DNA from: Flavobacterium sp. Root901
Lineage (GTDB): Bacteria; Bacteroidota; Bacteroidia; Flavobacteriales; Flavobacteriaceae
Assembly (NCBI RefSeq): GCF_001429765.1
Contig: NZ_LMJB01000001.1
Location: forward strand, 1,896-65,895
Direction of reading: 5' to 3'
Length of the DNA: 64,000 bases
Shown here: in pieces, positions 15,801-25,456 of the stretch
Layout: every line of letters begins with the position of its first letter
Position numbering within the stretch: position 1 is the stretch's first letter
Made by a program: the position numbers and the translations under genes
Notes under the pieces: model-generated
What the model was told of the DNA's origin: nothing
Seen by the model: the letters and a program-made list of their open reading frames with translations, nothing else
Database searches by the model: none

Positions 15801-16058
15801 TTATGGTTTTACGGTTCCGTTAATAGAATCCCTTGATTTGTCTGTTCCCTTGCTGCCTGATTTCGATTTGTCTGTATGACTTCGGTGCTTTACTGTATCT
15901 TTTGTTGTACCAGAGTTTTTTTGTGTACTATGTTTACTCTTTTTACTGTACACGGTATCCGTCTTTGTTTTTGATTGTTTTGTTTTTGACGGAGTATCTT
16001 GTGCTGATACAATTCCGAAACATAACAGCATACTTAAAGTTACGATTAAATTTTTCAT
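15801..16058 (-). CDS. Small exported Lys/Ser/Thr-rich protein
   Basis: This 85-residue protein has a signal peptide (MKNLIVTLSMLLCFGIVSAQ) and a mature part of about 65 residues made mostly of K, S, T and D with repeated KTK, DTV and SK patterns, very basic and probably disordered. Similar short exported proteins are common in flavobacteria, without known function. A good terminator follows the stop. The regular codon frame, signal peptide and terminator support a real gene. Confidence 0.6.
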   Translation of the reverse strand: MKNLIVTLSMLLCFGIVSAQDTPSKTKQSKTKTDTVYSKKSKHSTQKNSGTTKDTVKHRSHTDKSKSGSKGTDKSRDSINGTVKP

Positions 16059-16200
16059 AATAGTTTTTTTTAGTTAATAATCTGATTTTCAAATAATAAT
16101 ATTTTACTTTATACAAATTTGAATCGTAAAAACAAGTTTTTTTTATACTATAAAACTTATAATTTATAAAATTATAACCAAAAAAAATTAAAATACTAGT

Positions 16201-16518
16201 CTATAAATTAGTATTAGCGGAGATAAATTGTTCCAATTCCTGATCAACCTCTTCATTGCGATCTGTGGAAGTGAGGATTTTACTGTGAAGGTGAATATTG
16301 TTTTGAGTAATAAATTCCTGTATTTTATTCAGACATAATAACAAAGAAGAAGCACTTTCTTCTGCAGATAGTTTTTGGTCTGAAGTAATGTCGTCCAAAA
16401 TCACAGTAAAAATAAAATCTTTAGGCTGATTGGTATCAGCAGTAGAAATCTGTATGGATAGTTCAAAATCGTTGTCCACATCATTTAAGGAGCCTGTTAG
16501 AAAGTAAGTGATTTTCAT
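16201..16518 (-). CDS. Hypothetical small cytoplasmic protein
   Basis: This 105-residue acidic protein has no signal peptide. It alternates beta-type stretches (FELSIQIST, FIFTVILDD) with a helical part (LLLCLNKIQEFI) and an acidic C-terminus (EEVDQELEQFI). I do not recognise it. It stands alone with AT-rich flanks. Confidence 0.45.
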   Translation of the reverse strand: MKITYFLTGSLNDVDNDFELSIQISTADTNQPKDFIFTVILDDITSDQKLSAEESASSLLLCLNKIQEFITQNNIHLHSKILTSTDRNEEVDQELEQFISANTNL

Positions 16519-16910
16519 AATACAAATAATAGTTTTACAGCAAGTTACAAATAATATAAATTAAAAAATATTAAAACTCTTGTATTTACTGTAGTTGTAA
16601 TACAATTTAGAAATTAGAAGATAGCTGCTGATTCTGATAAAAAATCAGGGGATAATACTGACAGCCTGCAACTGATTTTTTATAAATTGTTTCTAGCATT
16701 ATCATCCTTTTTTTTAAACACAGAATTCAGCAAACCCAGAAATGGTAAGGGATTGCGAAAATAATCTATAAATAAAAACTTTTTCGCACTACTGCGGATT
16801 TCCTAACTGTTCATCAAGGCTTCAAAAATTGTAATTTTATTACAATAAAAAAATTACGGCTCTCTAATGCCTTAAAAGGTAATAAGAGTTTTTTGTTGTT
16901 ATAAACTTTA
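16519..16910. other. Intergenic region with a broken short reading frame
   Basis: This 392-bp gap contains two small hairpins (CTGAT/ATCAG near 16635-16650 and ATTGTAA/TTACAAT at 16828-16846). It also holds a minus-strand frame from ATG at 16814 to the stop at 16680 that would encode 40-odd residues (ending KKKDDNARNNL) but is interrupted by TAG at its fourth codon. It could be a decayed small gene or chance. No promoter was convincing. Confidence 0.3.
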
Positions 16911-17207
16911 ATGAAAATGAAATTTAGCAGAGGACAAAATGTATTTTACAACGCAAAAAGCGGAAAGGTTTATCCGGCAGCTGTAGTAGAAATAAAAAGA
17001 AGTTTCAGCAGGAGATTTTCTTTTCAATCTGACAGCAGCTTTCATTATCTTATTGAGATTATAAGTTTCGGAATTTCAAAAAAGATTTTGTGTACAGAGA
17101 ATGAACTTCAATTCAATGAAGAAATAGTTGCTATAAAAACAGCCGCTCCTTTACTAGACTGCCCAGTGCCTGTATCGGTAAAGAAAAACAAAATCAGAAA
17201 AATCTAA
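16911..17207 (+). CDS. Hypothetical small basic protein
   Basis: This 98-residue basic protein has no signal peptide. The N-terminal FSRGQNVFYNAKSGKVYPAAV pattern suggests a small beta-barrel (SH3-like) domain, and the C-terminus VSVKKNKIRKI is lysine-rich. I do not recognise a family. It converges with the catalase-related gene with only 3 bp between the stops. Confidence 0.45.
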   Translation: MKMKFSRGQNVFYNAKSGKVYPAAVVEIKRSFSRRFSFQSDSSFHYLIEIISFGISKKILCTENELQFNEEIVAIKTAAPLLDCPVPVSVKKNKIRKI

Positions 17208-17210
17208 AGA

Positions 17211-18320
17211 TTATTCCGGGAGTTCATCAATACTTTTAGGCTCAACCCTAGGCTGTGCGTTCATATGGTGTCTGTATTTGCTGGATGTTTCATACGCCAG
17301 CCTTCTTACTCTCATAATATTGCCCAGCGGACGATGCTCCGGCAGACAATGAAACGGGTTAAAACTCAGTACATCATCTGCATATACGCGACGTTGTGGA
17401 CTGAAAGTTTCCTGCGGAAAAAACACCAGTTTTGCTACAGGCTGATAAGGACTTTCTTTTTCGGGCCACTGCACAGATCCGTCTTCCACCGGCATAGTAT
17501 CCAGATTCGTACAAAGCTGTACTCCCATCTCATATTCTGCGGTTTGATTGTGGAAAAAATCAGAAATAATCCTCGTTAAAAAGGCATTTTCGTCCTCATC
17601 GATAATTTTCTCATCAATTTTTTGTCCTGAAAGTTCCTTTACATTTTCCGATAATGGTTTTACGTTTATTTTAGCTACATAATTACCATAACGAAGTGCA
17701 GCCATACTGAAATAGGTATCACCTAAAATATGCGGACCGGGCGCGCTCAATTCATTAGTATCATCAGCGAGTCCAACGGCTGCCAGTACATTCTGAACTC
17801 CAACTGCGGCTTTCTGAGCAATCTTCTGAAACAGTTCACCACTCTCTGCCTGACTTTCGAGACCTTCCTGCATTTTAAGATATTCTTTTATTGTTCCTGT
17901 AGGTATGACCGGATAGTTGACCAAAAGAAAATCCTGAGTAACTGCATCGGATAATTCCGGAAGCAGTTTTTCGCCCTCCACTCCGATTATTTTTACAGCC
18001 ATCCCTCTGAATGCCGACATTTTATCGGGCACTATAGATCCTTGTGCCGTAGAAAAACGCACGATCACAGGATAGGTTTTTGCTTTTTTAAACATACCCT
18101 GCGCAAGATGCTCCGGCAGATTATCATATACTGTAAGTTCTCCCTTTAAAACAGCGTGGCTTTTTGAATGGGCATCACGTATCGCATGACGGTATTTTTC
18201 ATACATGAGCCTATTGACTCTCGCCATGGAATCTACAATTTTCTGTATAATCTGCTGCTCATCGGTCTGCTGGACTTCTATATTTTCATTATAAGGTACG
18301 TAACTGTGGAAGGATGTCAT
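17211..18320 (-). CDS. Catalase-related haem protein
   Basis: This 369-residue protein is shorter than typical catalases (about 480-750) but keeps the core: H55 in KSHAVLKGEL as the likely distal histidine, the VRFSTAQGS strand, AFRGMAVKI, and the proximal motif R339-x3-Y343 that ligates haem iron. DVLSFNPFHCLPEHRPLGNI before it is typical of the short catalase-like haem group, members of which act as peroxidases or catalases. There is no signal peptide, so it is cytoplasmic. It is alone on the minus strand. Peroxide detoxification is likely, but the short form can have other peroxidase activities. Confidence 0.75.
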   Translation of the reverse strand: MTSFHSYVPYNENIEVQQTDEQQIIQKIVDSMARVNRLMYEKYRHAIRDAHSKSHAVLKGELTVYDNLPEHLAQGMFKKAKTYPVIVRFSTAQGSIVPDKMSAFRGMAVKIIGVEGEKLLPELSDAVTQDFLLVNYPVIPTGTIKEYLKMQEGLESQAESGELFQKIAQKAAVGVQNVLAAVGLADDTNELSAPGPHILGDTYFSMAALRYGNYVAKINVKPLSENVKELSGQKIDEKIIDEDENAFLTRIISDFFHNQTAEYEMGVQLCTNLDTMPVEDGSVQWPEKESPYQPVAKLVFFPQETFSPQRRVYADDVLSFNPFHCLPEHRPLGNIMRVRRLAYETSSKYRHHMNAQPRVEPKSIDELPE

Positions 18321-18613
18321 AACTATCTTGTTTATTGAGACCTAAAAATAGAGAGATCTCAACAGAAAATAGTTATATAGTTTACTGCTGATTTTATATA
18401 ATACAACAATTGGTACTTTATTATACCAAATGAAAATCTTGAATTATACTGGAAGAAAACTTTCCGTCCGAATAATTTTATAATGCTCTGGATGCATTTA
18501 TATAATCTATAAAATCCTGACTAACAGTAATCCTGTAAGTTTCAGCGTATTTTTTGTAAGAGAACAAATTTCCATAAGCTGTAAATTGCAGGTTCATTTT
18601 AAAATTAACTGTA

Positions 18614-18844
18614 ATGGAAGAATTAATAAAACAATTTGAATCTGAACTGGCTGCATATCTTGAATTCCGTTATAATGCTTCGGCGGAACAGGATACCGTG
18701 AAAAGATTTAATGAAACGGAAAAAGAAGCATTCGGTTTTATAGACCGCTGGATTCTAAACTCACAAGAGCTTACTGCCGGAGATGTAGAGCTTTCGGCAA
18801 AACACGTCATCGATGAATTTCTAAATTCAAAAATGAATACTTAA
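18614..18844 (+). CDS. Hypothetical small helical protein
   Basis: This 76-residue acidic protein is predicted to be nearly all helical (LIKQFESELAAYLEFRYN, EKEAFGFIDRWIL, AKHVIDEFL) without a signal peptide. I do not recognise it. It converges with the DHA2 transporter gene, with 5 bp between stops. Confidence 0.4.
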   Translation: MEELIKQFESELAAYLEFRYNASAEQDTVKRFNETEKEAFGFIDRWILNSQELTAGDVELSAKHVIDEFLNSKMNT

Positions 18845-18849
18845 GCTCA

Positions 18850-20274
18850 TTATAGATAACCTCTTCCATCTGAATCACTGAGCCTGCGAAACGTAATGCT
18901 TGAAAAAATAGTAACTGCAGCAAGAACAATAAAAGTATAATGGAAAGACTCTGTAATACTAAATCCTGAAGATCCAAAAAACGAAAGGATTAAACTGGCT
19001 GCAGATACACCAAAGCTTATCGATAACTGCTGCATGATAACCAGCATTGTATTACCGCCGCTTTTTGTATTTTCGTCTAAATCAACAAGTGTGATAGTAT
19101 TCATTGCCGACATCTGGATGGAAGTAAAAAAGCCGTAGAAAATCATCAGTATAATATAATAAATAAGCGGTGTATCTTTTGTAACAAATCCGAGTACAAT
19201 TAATACAAACCCGAGCAATATGGTATTACTGATAAGAACTGTTCTATATCCCAGAGCCTTGATAATTCGAACCATAAATGGCTTTATTGCAACATTTGCC
19301 AGTGCGGAAGGGAGTAAGAGAAGTCCGGAAACAGAAGCTGAATATCCAAATCCTGTCTGCAGCATCAGAGGCAGCAGCAGCGGCAGACCTCCGATACCCA
19401 AGCGTGTAATCAAACTTCCTGAAAGCCCAACTCTAAGTGTTTTAATATTAAGCAGTCTAAGATCAATAATAGGTTTATCGGTATGTTTGTAGTGATAATA
19501 ATACAGGGCTGCAAGTGTATTGAAAAGCAATAATCCTCCTAAAATAATAAACCAGTTAGTCAGACCGCTGCTTATCAACTCCAGCATCATGGTAATGACA
19601 ATTAATGCAAGACTAAAATAAATAAGTCCACGGAAATCAAATTTTCCGACCGCCTTCTTAAAGTTGGGCATAATTCTTTTTGCCATAGAGATACCGATTA
19701 TTCCAATAGGAACATTTACCAGAAAAATCCAGTGCCAGGAAAGTTTATCCGATAAAAATCCACCAAGACTCGGGCCAACAACCATACCCAGAAGTCCGAA
19801 AATTGTAATAAAGTTCATTGTTTTTAAAAGCTTACTTTTTGGATATTGATACAATATGGCCAGCCTCGCAATGGGCACCATCATAGATGCCCCAATCGCC
19901 TGAAGTACACGCGAGAGATTAAAAGTCAGCAGATTTACCGAAAGGGCACAGCATAAAGATCCGGCTACAAACAATCCTACCGCAGTCATAAACATTGTGC
20001 GCGTACCAAATTTATCTGCCAGCCATCCCGAGAGTGGAATAAACAAGGCTAACGTAAGAGCATAAATAACTATCACAGAATGCATCTGCGACGGCGAATA
20101 CTGCATATCTCTCGCAATTGAAGGAAGTGAGGTGTTTAGAATTGTTCCGTCCAGCGACTGGATAAACATCGCAACTGCCGTTACCCACGGAAGTAAGTGT
20201 ACAGCAGTTCTGTTTTTCTTTTTTTTAATCTGTTTTTTATTTATTTCGGCCGTTTCCATATTACTATTTATCAT
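18850..20274 (-). CDS. DHA2-family multidrug efflux MFS transporter
   Basis: This 474-residue integral membrane protein has about 13-14 hydrophobic segments. The first helix motif SLDGTILNTSLPSIARDM and the loop SGWLADKFGTR (motif A), with LQAIGASMMVP and GPSLGGFLSD (motif C), are typical of the EmrB/MdtD drug:H+ antiporters. A lysine-rich N-terminus (KKQIKKKKNR) faces the cytoplasm. It is not next to an EmrA-type adaptor or TolC, so it probably acts alone in the inner membrane. The first ATG at 20274 could instead be the internal one five codons later (METAEINKK). Confidence 0.85.
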   Translation of the reverse strand: MINSNMETAEINKKQIKKKKNRTAVHLLPWVTAVAMFIQSLDGTILNTSLPSIARDMQYSPSQMHSVIVIYALTLALFIPLSGWLADKFGTRTMFMTAVGLFVAGSLCCALSVNLLTFNLSRVLQAIGASMMVPIARLAILYQYPKSKLLKTMNFITIFGLLGMVVGPSLGGFLSDKLSWHWIFLVNVPIGIIGISMAKRIMPNFKKAVGKFDFRGLIYFSLALIVITMMLELISSGLTNWFIILGGLLLFNTLAALYYYHYKHTDKPIIDLRLLNIKTLRVGLSGSLITRLGIGGLPLLLPLMLQTGFGYSASVSGLLLLPSALANVAIKPFMVRIIKALGYRTVLISNTILLGFVLIVLGFVTKDTPLIYYIILMIFYGFFTSIQMSAMNTITLVDLDENTKSGGNTMLVIMQQLSISFGVSAASLILSFFGSSGFSITESFHYTFIVLAAVTIFSSITFRRLSDSDGRGYL

Positions 20275-20531
20275 TAGCCATTTAACTTTTCCTGTAATGA
20301 TTTGTTATTAAAGCGTACAAAGATCTGAAAATTATAACCAGTCTTTTTACAGCACTTAATTTCAGGTTTATATAATTAAATGAAAAAGAACCATTGATTA
20401 AATATTAAACCCGGAAAATTTTTGTGCCTGAATATTCTGCTAATTATATAAGGCTGACTCTTTATTGTATAAAATAAACCAATGTAAACTGAGTAGCTTT
20501 AAATTAATTATAAATCACAAAATTACAACCT

Positions 20532-20840
20532 ATGGAAAATCTAATAAACACCGAAAACCTTGAGGAAATCAGAGAAATAATTGAAGATAAAATAGCTGAC
20601 ATTCCGGGCCATTACATATTATGCGGAGCTCTTGGCACCTTGCTTTTATCAACTTATCTTGAAAAAACAGGAAAAAAACAGGCCGCTTCTGTAATCGCAA
20701 AACTTTCTATTCCAATTATTGGTATTGGACTGGCAAAATATAAAGACGTTATCAAGTCAAAAATACAAGAACAATTGGATGAGTTCTCAACTAATAATGA
20801 CAATACGGACAGAGTAAACTTTGGGACATCACAAAGCTAA
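20532..20840 (+). CDS. Hypothetical small protein with two hydrophobic segments
   Basis: This 102-residue protein has an acidic helical N-terminus, then YILCGALGTLLLSTYL and IAKLSIPIIGIGLAKY, two short hydrophobic stretches that may form a helical hairpin in the membrane. The tail is polar. I do not recognise it. A possible 49-codon frame lies 47 bp downstream. Confidence 0.45.
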   Translation: MENLINTENLEEIREIIEDKIADIPGHYILCGALGTLLLSTYLEKTGKKQAASVIAKLSIPIIGIGLAKYKDVIKSKIQEQLDEFSTNNDNTDRVNFGTSQS

Positions 20841-20887
20841 ATCTTCATCAGTAAAGTTAAAATAGTATATTAACTTTTGAAAGGTCA

Positions 20888-21037
20888 GTGCTTACGACTT
20901 ACGAAGAACCTGACAGAAAAAGAAAGTTCAAGTACAATCCAACAGCTTTTAATCGTAAAGAAAAAGATCTGTCAGCAGCCCGCCGGCCTGAATTTCAGGC
21001 TCATTCTATGCTTGGAATCTGGCCGGAAAAAGGCTGA
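20888..21037 (+). CDS. Possible 49-residue basic protein with GTG start
   Basis: This frame begins at GTG (20888), 3 bases after a GAAAGG that could act as a ribosome site, and ends at TGA (21035-21037). It encodes a basic, polar peptide (contains RKRKFKYNPTAFNRKEKD and ends LGIWPEKG). Composition looks protein-like and base composition is higher in GC than the flanks. It lies between the small membrane-type protein and the PAS kinase. With no ATG start it is only a candidate. Confidence 0.3.
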   Translation: MLTTYEEPDRKRKFKYNPTAFNRKEKDLSAARRPEFQAHSMLGIWPEKG

Positions 21038-21129
21038 AATCTTATAGGAGCTAATTGATAATTTACTACATTTACGCAGAAACAGCACAATTTCTAAACA
21101 GGCTTCAGGCTGTTATAAAATGATATAAT

Positions 21130-24100
21130 TTGAACAATCCCGATAAGACTTCCGATTACTTTTTTCTTCAGAATGGCGGAGAAGCCGCTGAAATTATTCA
21201 AAACATTGACTGGTCATCTAATGTACTCGGAACACCTGAAAAATGGCCTGAAAGTTTAAAAAATACACTTGCTACAATTTTATCATCCAAGTTCCCTATG
21301 TTTCTTTGGTGGGGCGATGACTTAATACAATTTTATAATGATTCTTATCGCCCGAGTCTTGGAATTCAGGGAAAGCATCCGAATGCAATGGGAAAGAAAG
21401 GAGCAGATTTCTGGCCCGAGATCTGGTATTTTATTTATCCGCTCATTACCAAAGTACTTTCAACAGGTGAAAGTATATGGTATGAAGACCTGCTGCTCCC
21501 AATTTATCGTAACGGAGAACTTGAAGATGTTTACTGGACCTTTAGTTACAGTCCGGTACGCGATGACGAACGCAGAATTAAAGGAGTCCTTGTGGTTTGC
21601 AATGAGACTACAGAGACGGTAAATTATAACCGTAAACTCAAAGAAAATAAAGATGAACTCGAATTTGCCATAAATGCGGCAGAATTTGGAACCTTCGACC
21701 TAAACCCAAAAACCAGCAGATTCTCTGCAAATGCCAGATTAAAAGAATGGTTCGGTTTAAAAGCAGATGACGAAATACTCCTCAGCAGTGCCACAGCCGC
21801 TATTGCTGAAGGCGACAGAGAACGGGTTATTGATGCCATTAATACTACACTCCAGTATGAATTCGGAGGCAGATTTGACATTGAATACACCATTATAAAT
21901 CCAAGGACAAAAAATGAACGCATAGTACACGCACTGGGAAAAGCCTGGTTTGATGATGATAAAACTGCATACCGATTAAATGGTACGCTGCAGGACATAA
22001 CCTCACATCGTAAAACCGCTGAAGACTTGCTTAAATCAAGACAACTGACCGATCTTACAATTAAAAGTATGGGACTCGGGCTTTTTAATGTTGATTTTGC
22101 TGATAATACGATAGATTACTCGCCGGAGTTTGCAAAGATTCTTTCCGGTTCTGATAAGGAAAGCCTGACCCGCAGGGACTTTTTAAAATATGTACATCCA
22201 GATGATCTTGCATTGCGTTCACAGGCAATAGAAAGCGGGATTCAAAACGGAACTTTTTATTATACGCCAAGAGTAATCTGGGATGACGGAAGTATTCACC
22301 GAATTGCAATCTCTGCTGCCAGAATGATCAATTCAGAAGGCAGGGCGACCACCTTTTCAGGAACCGTTAAAGACATCACTGAACAAGAACAAAACCGGAT
22401 TGCACTTGAAAAAGCCGACACCGTACTACAGCAGACCAAACGCGATGCCGACAGATTATTTCGAAATGTGACGGACAGCTCACCTACCGGTTTATGGCTC
22501 TCCGATAAAGATGGCGCTCTTACCTATTTTAATAAAACACTGATTGATTTTACCGGAATGACCGAAGAAGAGCTTCTTAAAGGACAATGGTCGTCTGTTA
22601 TCGTTGAGGAAGATCTGAAAGCAGCTGTAAAAGCCTATAAGGAAGCCATTCCCAGAAGAGCACATTTTGATGTTTTGTTTCGGGCACGCAAACCTGCAGG
22701 TGAAGTGATCTGGTGCCGCGCAGCAGGAGATCCCTTTTATGATGCAGACGGCAGCTATGCGGGATATGCAGGATTCTGCATGGATATGGACGAAATAATT
22801 TCAGGCCGAAAAGCTATGAGCGAAAGCCGCGAGCGAATAAGCCTGATGATCGAACAATCTCCTGTTGCTATTTGTCTTTTCACAGGAAGTGACATGAAAA
22901 TTGAAATTGCCAATGACATCATGATCAGCTACTGGGGTAAAGATAAATCGGTTATTGGACAGCCAATGGAAAAAGGGATTCCCGAACTTAAAGGTCAGCC
23001 CTTTATGGATATTCTTAGAGAAGTATACCGTACAGGTGAAACCTACTATGGCCGTGCCATGCCGGCTGATCTTAAGGTAGATGGAAAAGTAAATACCTAC
23101 TACTTTGATTTTACATACACCCCGATTCGTGATTCAAAAGGCGAAATCTACGGCATAATGGATATTGCTATCGATATCACTGATCAGGTCATTGCTTCAA
23201 AAAAGCTGGACGAAACCCGTATAGCCCTAGCCGGTGCTATTGAGCTAGCAGAATTGGCCACCTGGCGTCTTGAACTGGCAGCAGATAAAATTGTTTGCTC
23301 CACCAGATTCAAGCACTGGCTTGGTCTCTCTGAGCACAGTATTCCAAAAGAAGAACTTTTTGAACTAATAAGTGAAACGCACAGAGATAAGGTAATTCAT
23401 TCTATTGAAGAAGTATTAAAACCGGGGTCTTCGGACTTTTACGATTACGAATTTCCCATCTGTAATAAGCTGACCGGTCAGGTACGCATCATTCATGCCA
23501 ATGCACAGGTACTTTACAATAAAGACGGCAGTCCGGAATGTCTGAGCGGCACAGCACAGGACGTAACCAAAGAACGTGAGCTTCAGGAAGAACTTAAATT
23601 CAAAGTAAAAGAACGAACCGCCGAACTGGATGCTGCTAATATGGAGCTTCAAACCAGTAATCAGGAACTTAAACAGTTTGCCTATATTGCCTCTCATGAT
23701 CTTCAGGAACCTGTGCGTAAAATAAGTGTTTTTACCGAAATGCTTAAGAACAGCCTGGAAAAAAATCCGTCGAAAGCCGAGGTCTATCTTGAAAAAATTA
23801 TAAGTTCTACCAAAAGGATGGAAACACTAATTAAAGATGTATTGGGATTTTCGCAGCTGGCCAGTACTGTCAAACAATATGAGCCGGTAGACCTTAACCT
23901 CGTGCTGAGCGATATCTTAAATGAGTTTGACCTTACAATTGAACAGAAGAATGCCGTTATTACCACCGAAAATCTGCCGGTTATTGAAGCTATACCACTT
24001 CAGATGTCACAGCTTTTTGGCAACCTGATATCCAATGCATTGAAATACAGTAAAACCGATGCTGCACCGAGAATCAGTATCAGTTCTGAAATATTATCGA

Positions 24101-24375
24101 AAGCAGAAATAAAGGAGATTCCAGCCGATCTGCAAAATGATAAATATGCCCGAATTATTGTCCGTGACAACGGAATCGGATTCAGTCAGGCCTATGCAGA
24201 ACAGATATTTAATATATTCCAGCGTCTGCACGGAAGAGATGAATTTGCAGGAACCGGAATAGGACTGGCCATGTGCCGACGCATACTCCAGAATCATAAT
24301 GGCCGAATTACAGCAGAATCCTCAGAAGGAAAAGGAACATCATTTATCATCATTATACCAATCAAACAGCAATAA
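21130..24375 (+). CDS. Multi-PAS sensor histidine kinase
   Basis: This 1,081-residue kinase begins at TTG 21130; no ATG is available before the conserved N-terminus (GGEAAEIIQNIDWSSNVLG, then WPESLKNTL), which many PAS kinases of this type share, so the TTG start is supported. About five PAS/PAC-type segments follow (near 40-160, 170-290, 300-420, 440-560 and 570-690, then a sixth to about 810), a coiled coil, and a HisKA domain with H856 in ASHDLQEPVR. The ATPase has N-box NLISNALKYS and DNGIGF, GTGIGL. There are no membrane segments, so it senses a cytoplasmic signal. The neighbouring single-domain receiver at 24437 is the probable partner. Confidence 0.88.
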   Translation: MNNPDKTSDYFFLQNGGEAAEIIQNIDWSSNVLGTPEKWPESLKNTLATILSSKFPMFLWWGDDLIQFYNDSYRPSLGIQGKHPNAMGKKGADFWPEIWYFIYPLITKVLSTGESIWYEDLLLPIYRNGELEDVYWTFSYSPVRDDERRIKGVLVVCNETTETVNYNRKLKENKDELEFAINAAEFGTFDLNPKTSRFSANARLKEWFGLKADDEILLSSATAAIAEGDRERVIDAINTTLQYEFGGRFDIEYTIINPRTKNERIVHALGKAWFDDDKTAYRLNGTLQDITSHRKTAEDLLKSRQLTDLTIKSMGLGLFNVDFADNTIDYSPEFAKILSGSDKESLTRRDFLKYVHPDDLALRSQAIESGIQNGTFYYTPRVIWDDGSIHRIAISAARMINSEGRATTFSGTVKDITEQEQNRIALEKADTVLQQTKRDADRLFRNVTDSSPTGLWLSDKDGALTYFNKTLIDFTGMTEEELLKGQWSSVIVEEDLKAAVKAYKEAIPRRAHFDVLFRARKPAGEVIWCRAAGDPFYDADGSYAGYAGFCMDMDEIISGRKAMSESRERISLMIEQSPVAICLFTGSDMKIEIANDIMISYWGKDKSVIGQPMEKGIPELKGQPFMDILREVYRTGETYYGRAMPADLKVDGKVNTYYFDFTYTPIRDSKGEIYGIMDIAIDITDQVIASKKLDETRIALAGAIELAELATWRLELAADKIVCSTRFKHWLGLSEHSIPKEELFELISETHRDKVIHSIEEVLKPGSSDFYDYEFPICNKLTGQVRIIHANAQVLYNKDGSPECLSGTAQDVTKERELQEELKFKVKERTAELDAANMELQTSNQELKQFAYIASHDLQEPVRKISVFTEMLKNSLEKNPSKAEVYLEKIISSTKRMETLIKDVLGFSQLASTVKQYEPVDLNLVLSDILNEFDLTIEQKNAVITTENLPVIEAIPLQMSQLFGNLISNALKYSKTDAAPRISISSEILSKAEIKEIPADLQNDKYARIIVRDNGIGFSQAYAEQIFNIFQRLHGRDEFAGTGIGLAMCRRILQNHNGRITAESSEGKGTSFIIIIPIKQQ

Positions 24376-24410
24376 ATATTAAAAAACGGAGGATTTACTT
24401 ATATAAAATG

Positions 24411-24418
24411 TATCTTTG
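24411..24418 (+). promoter_or_regulatory. Candidate -7 box for the receiver gene
   Basis: TATCTTTG fits TAnnTTTG and lies 18 bp before the ATG at 24437, just after the kinase stop. It suggests that the receiver can be transcribed apart from the kinase. A -33 element is not clear. Confidence 0.35.
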
Positions 24419-24436
24419 TACCTATACGCCTTATAT

Positions 24437-24829
24437 ATGAAAACAGTTTTTTTGATCGACGACGACATGGATGACCGTGAAATATTTGAAGAAATCCTTT
24501 TATCTTTGAATATGGATGTACGCTATGAAGAAGCACGCAACGGCGCAGATGCAGTTGAAAAATTAAACAGTGGCTTAGTTAAAAAACCGGATCTTATTTT
24601 TCTGGATCTTAATATGCCTGTCATGGATGGGAGACAGTTTCTGACTTATATTAAACAGGAAAGCAGTTTTATGGATATACCTGTTATTATTTACTCCACT
24701 TCCTCCAATGAAGAAGACAGGGCTTATGCTCTTAAAAATAAGGCTGCACTTTTCATGACAAAACATTATTCTTCTACACAGCTGGAGAAAGACCTGCGCA
24801 AAACTATTACTGATTTTCTGAATTTTTAA
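24437..24829 (+). CDS. Single-domain response regulator (Rcp1-like receiver)
   Basis: This 130-residue receiver has DDDMDD at residues 8-13, phospho-acceptor D57 in FLDLNMP, and the conserved lysine in FMTKHY. The ATG at 24437 directly precedes the KTVFLIDDD strand, so an upstream in-frame TTG is not needed. No output domain is present; such receivers relay phosphate from multi-PAS kinases. It lies 61 bp after the kinase, its likely partner. Confidence 0.88.
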   Translation: MKTVFLIDDDMDDREIFEEILLSLNMDVRYEEARNGADAVEKLNSGLVKKPDLIFLDLNMPVMDGRQFLTYIKQESSFMDIPVIIYSTSSNEEDRAYALKNKAALFMTKHYSSTQLEKDLRKTITDFLNF

Positions 24830-25029
24830 AGCATTCCTTTAATCCTTCCGTTTCTACTAACTAAATAAAACTTTAATTAGTTTCAATTTCTATTGTGCAT
24901 TATTTCGCATAAATATCAGCACAACTTTTAATTATATAATCTATGGGCATAATTTTATAAGTCCTAATGCGGCTGCTACATCTATTTTTGGATTACGAAA
25001 AAGTTACAATAATCATCCAACAAATAATT

Positions 25030-25323
25030 ATGAAATCGCTGCAATTAAATCCAAATTCCGTTAATAGTTTCAATTCAACATCTACTGCTGCTATTATAAA
25101 TACAAACTCTGAAATGCAAAATTTAAGTGTTATTGATCTTTACAAAAAACACCATGACGAACCTGATTTTGACTGTGAGTTTTTGTACAGCACAAACCAG
25201 TATGATGAGCAAGACGAAACCATACTGGACTTAGAATCAGATGAGGAATTTGATGACCAATACAATGACAAAGATTGGGATGTAAGTATCTACGATCCAT
25301 ACCTGGAGTCGACATATTTTTAG
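25030..25323 (+). CDS. Hypothetical acidic protein
   Basis: This 97-residue protein is very acidic in its C-terminal half (DEQDETILDLESDEEFDDQ) and Ser/Asn-rich at the N-terminus. The ATG at 25030 is preferred over an in-frame upstream ATG at 24967 because the extra 21 codons are less protein-like. No family was recognised. The acidic tail may be disordered or bind cations. It sits between two receiver genes. Confidence 0.4.
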   Translation: MKSLQLNPNSVNSFNSTSTAAIINTNSEMQNLSVIDLYKKHHDEPDFDCEFLYSTNQYDEQDETILDLESDEEFDDQYNDKDWDVSIYDPYLESTYF

Positions 25324-25456
25324 GTCTATATTTTATTCTGTGTGGTATTTGGAATTCATACTTAATTTCAGTAATCTAATCTTTATTAATTTATAAGACT
25401 ATCAAGGTACTTACACTTTGTCATGAAGTTTAAATACATATTCCACATCAACTCAA

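Noticed and set aside
17265..17579. 104-codon plus-strand frame antisense to the catalase-related gene
   Set aside because: Composition looks like a reverse shadow and the minus-strand gene is clearly coding.
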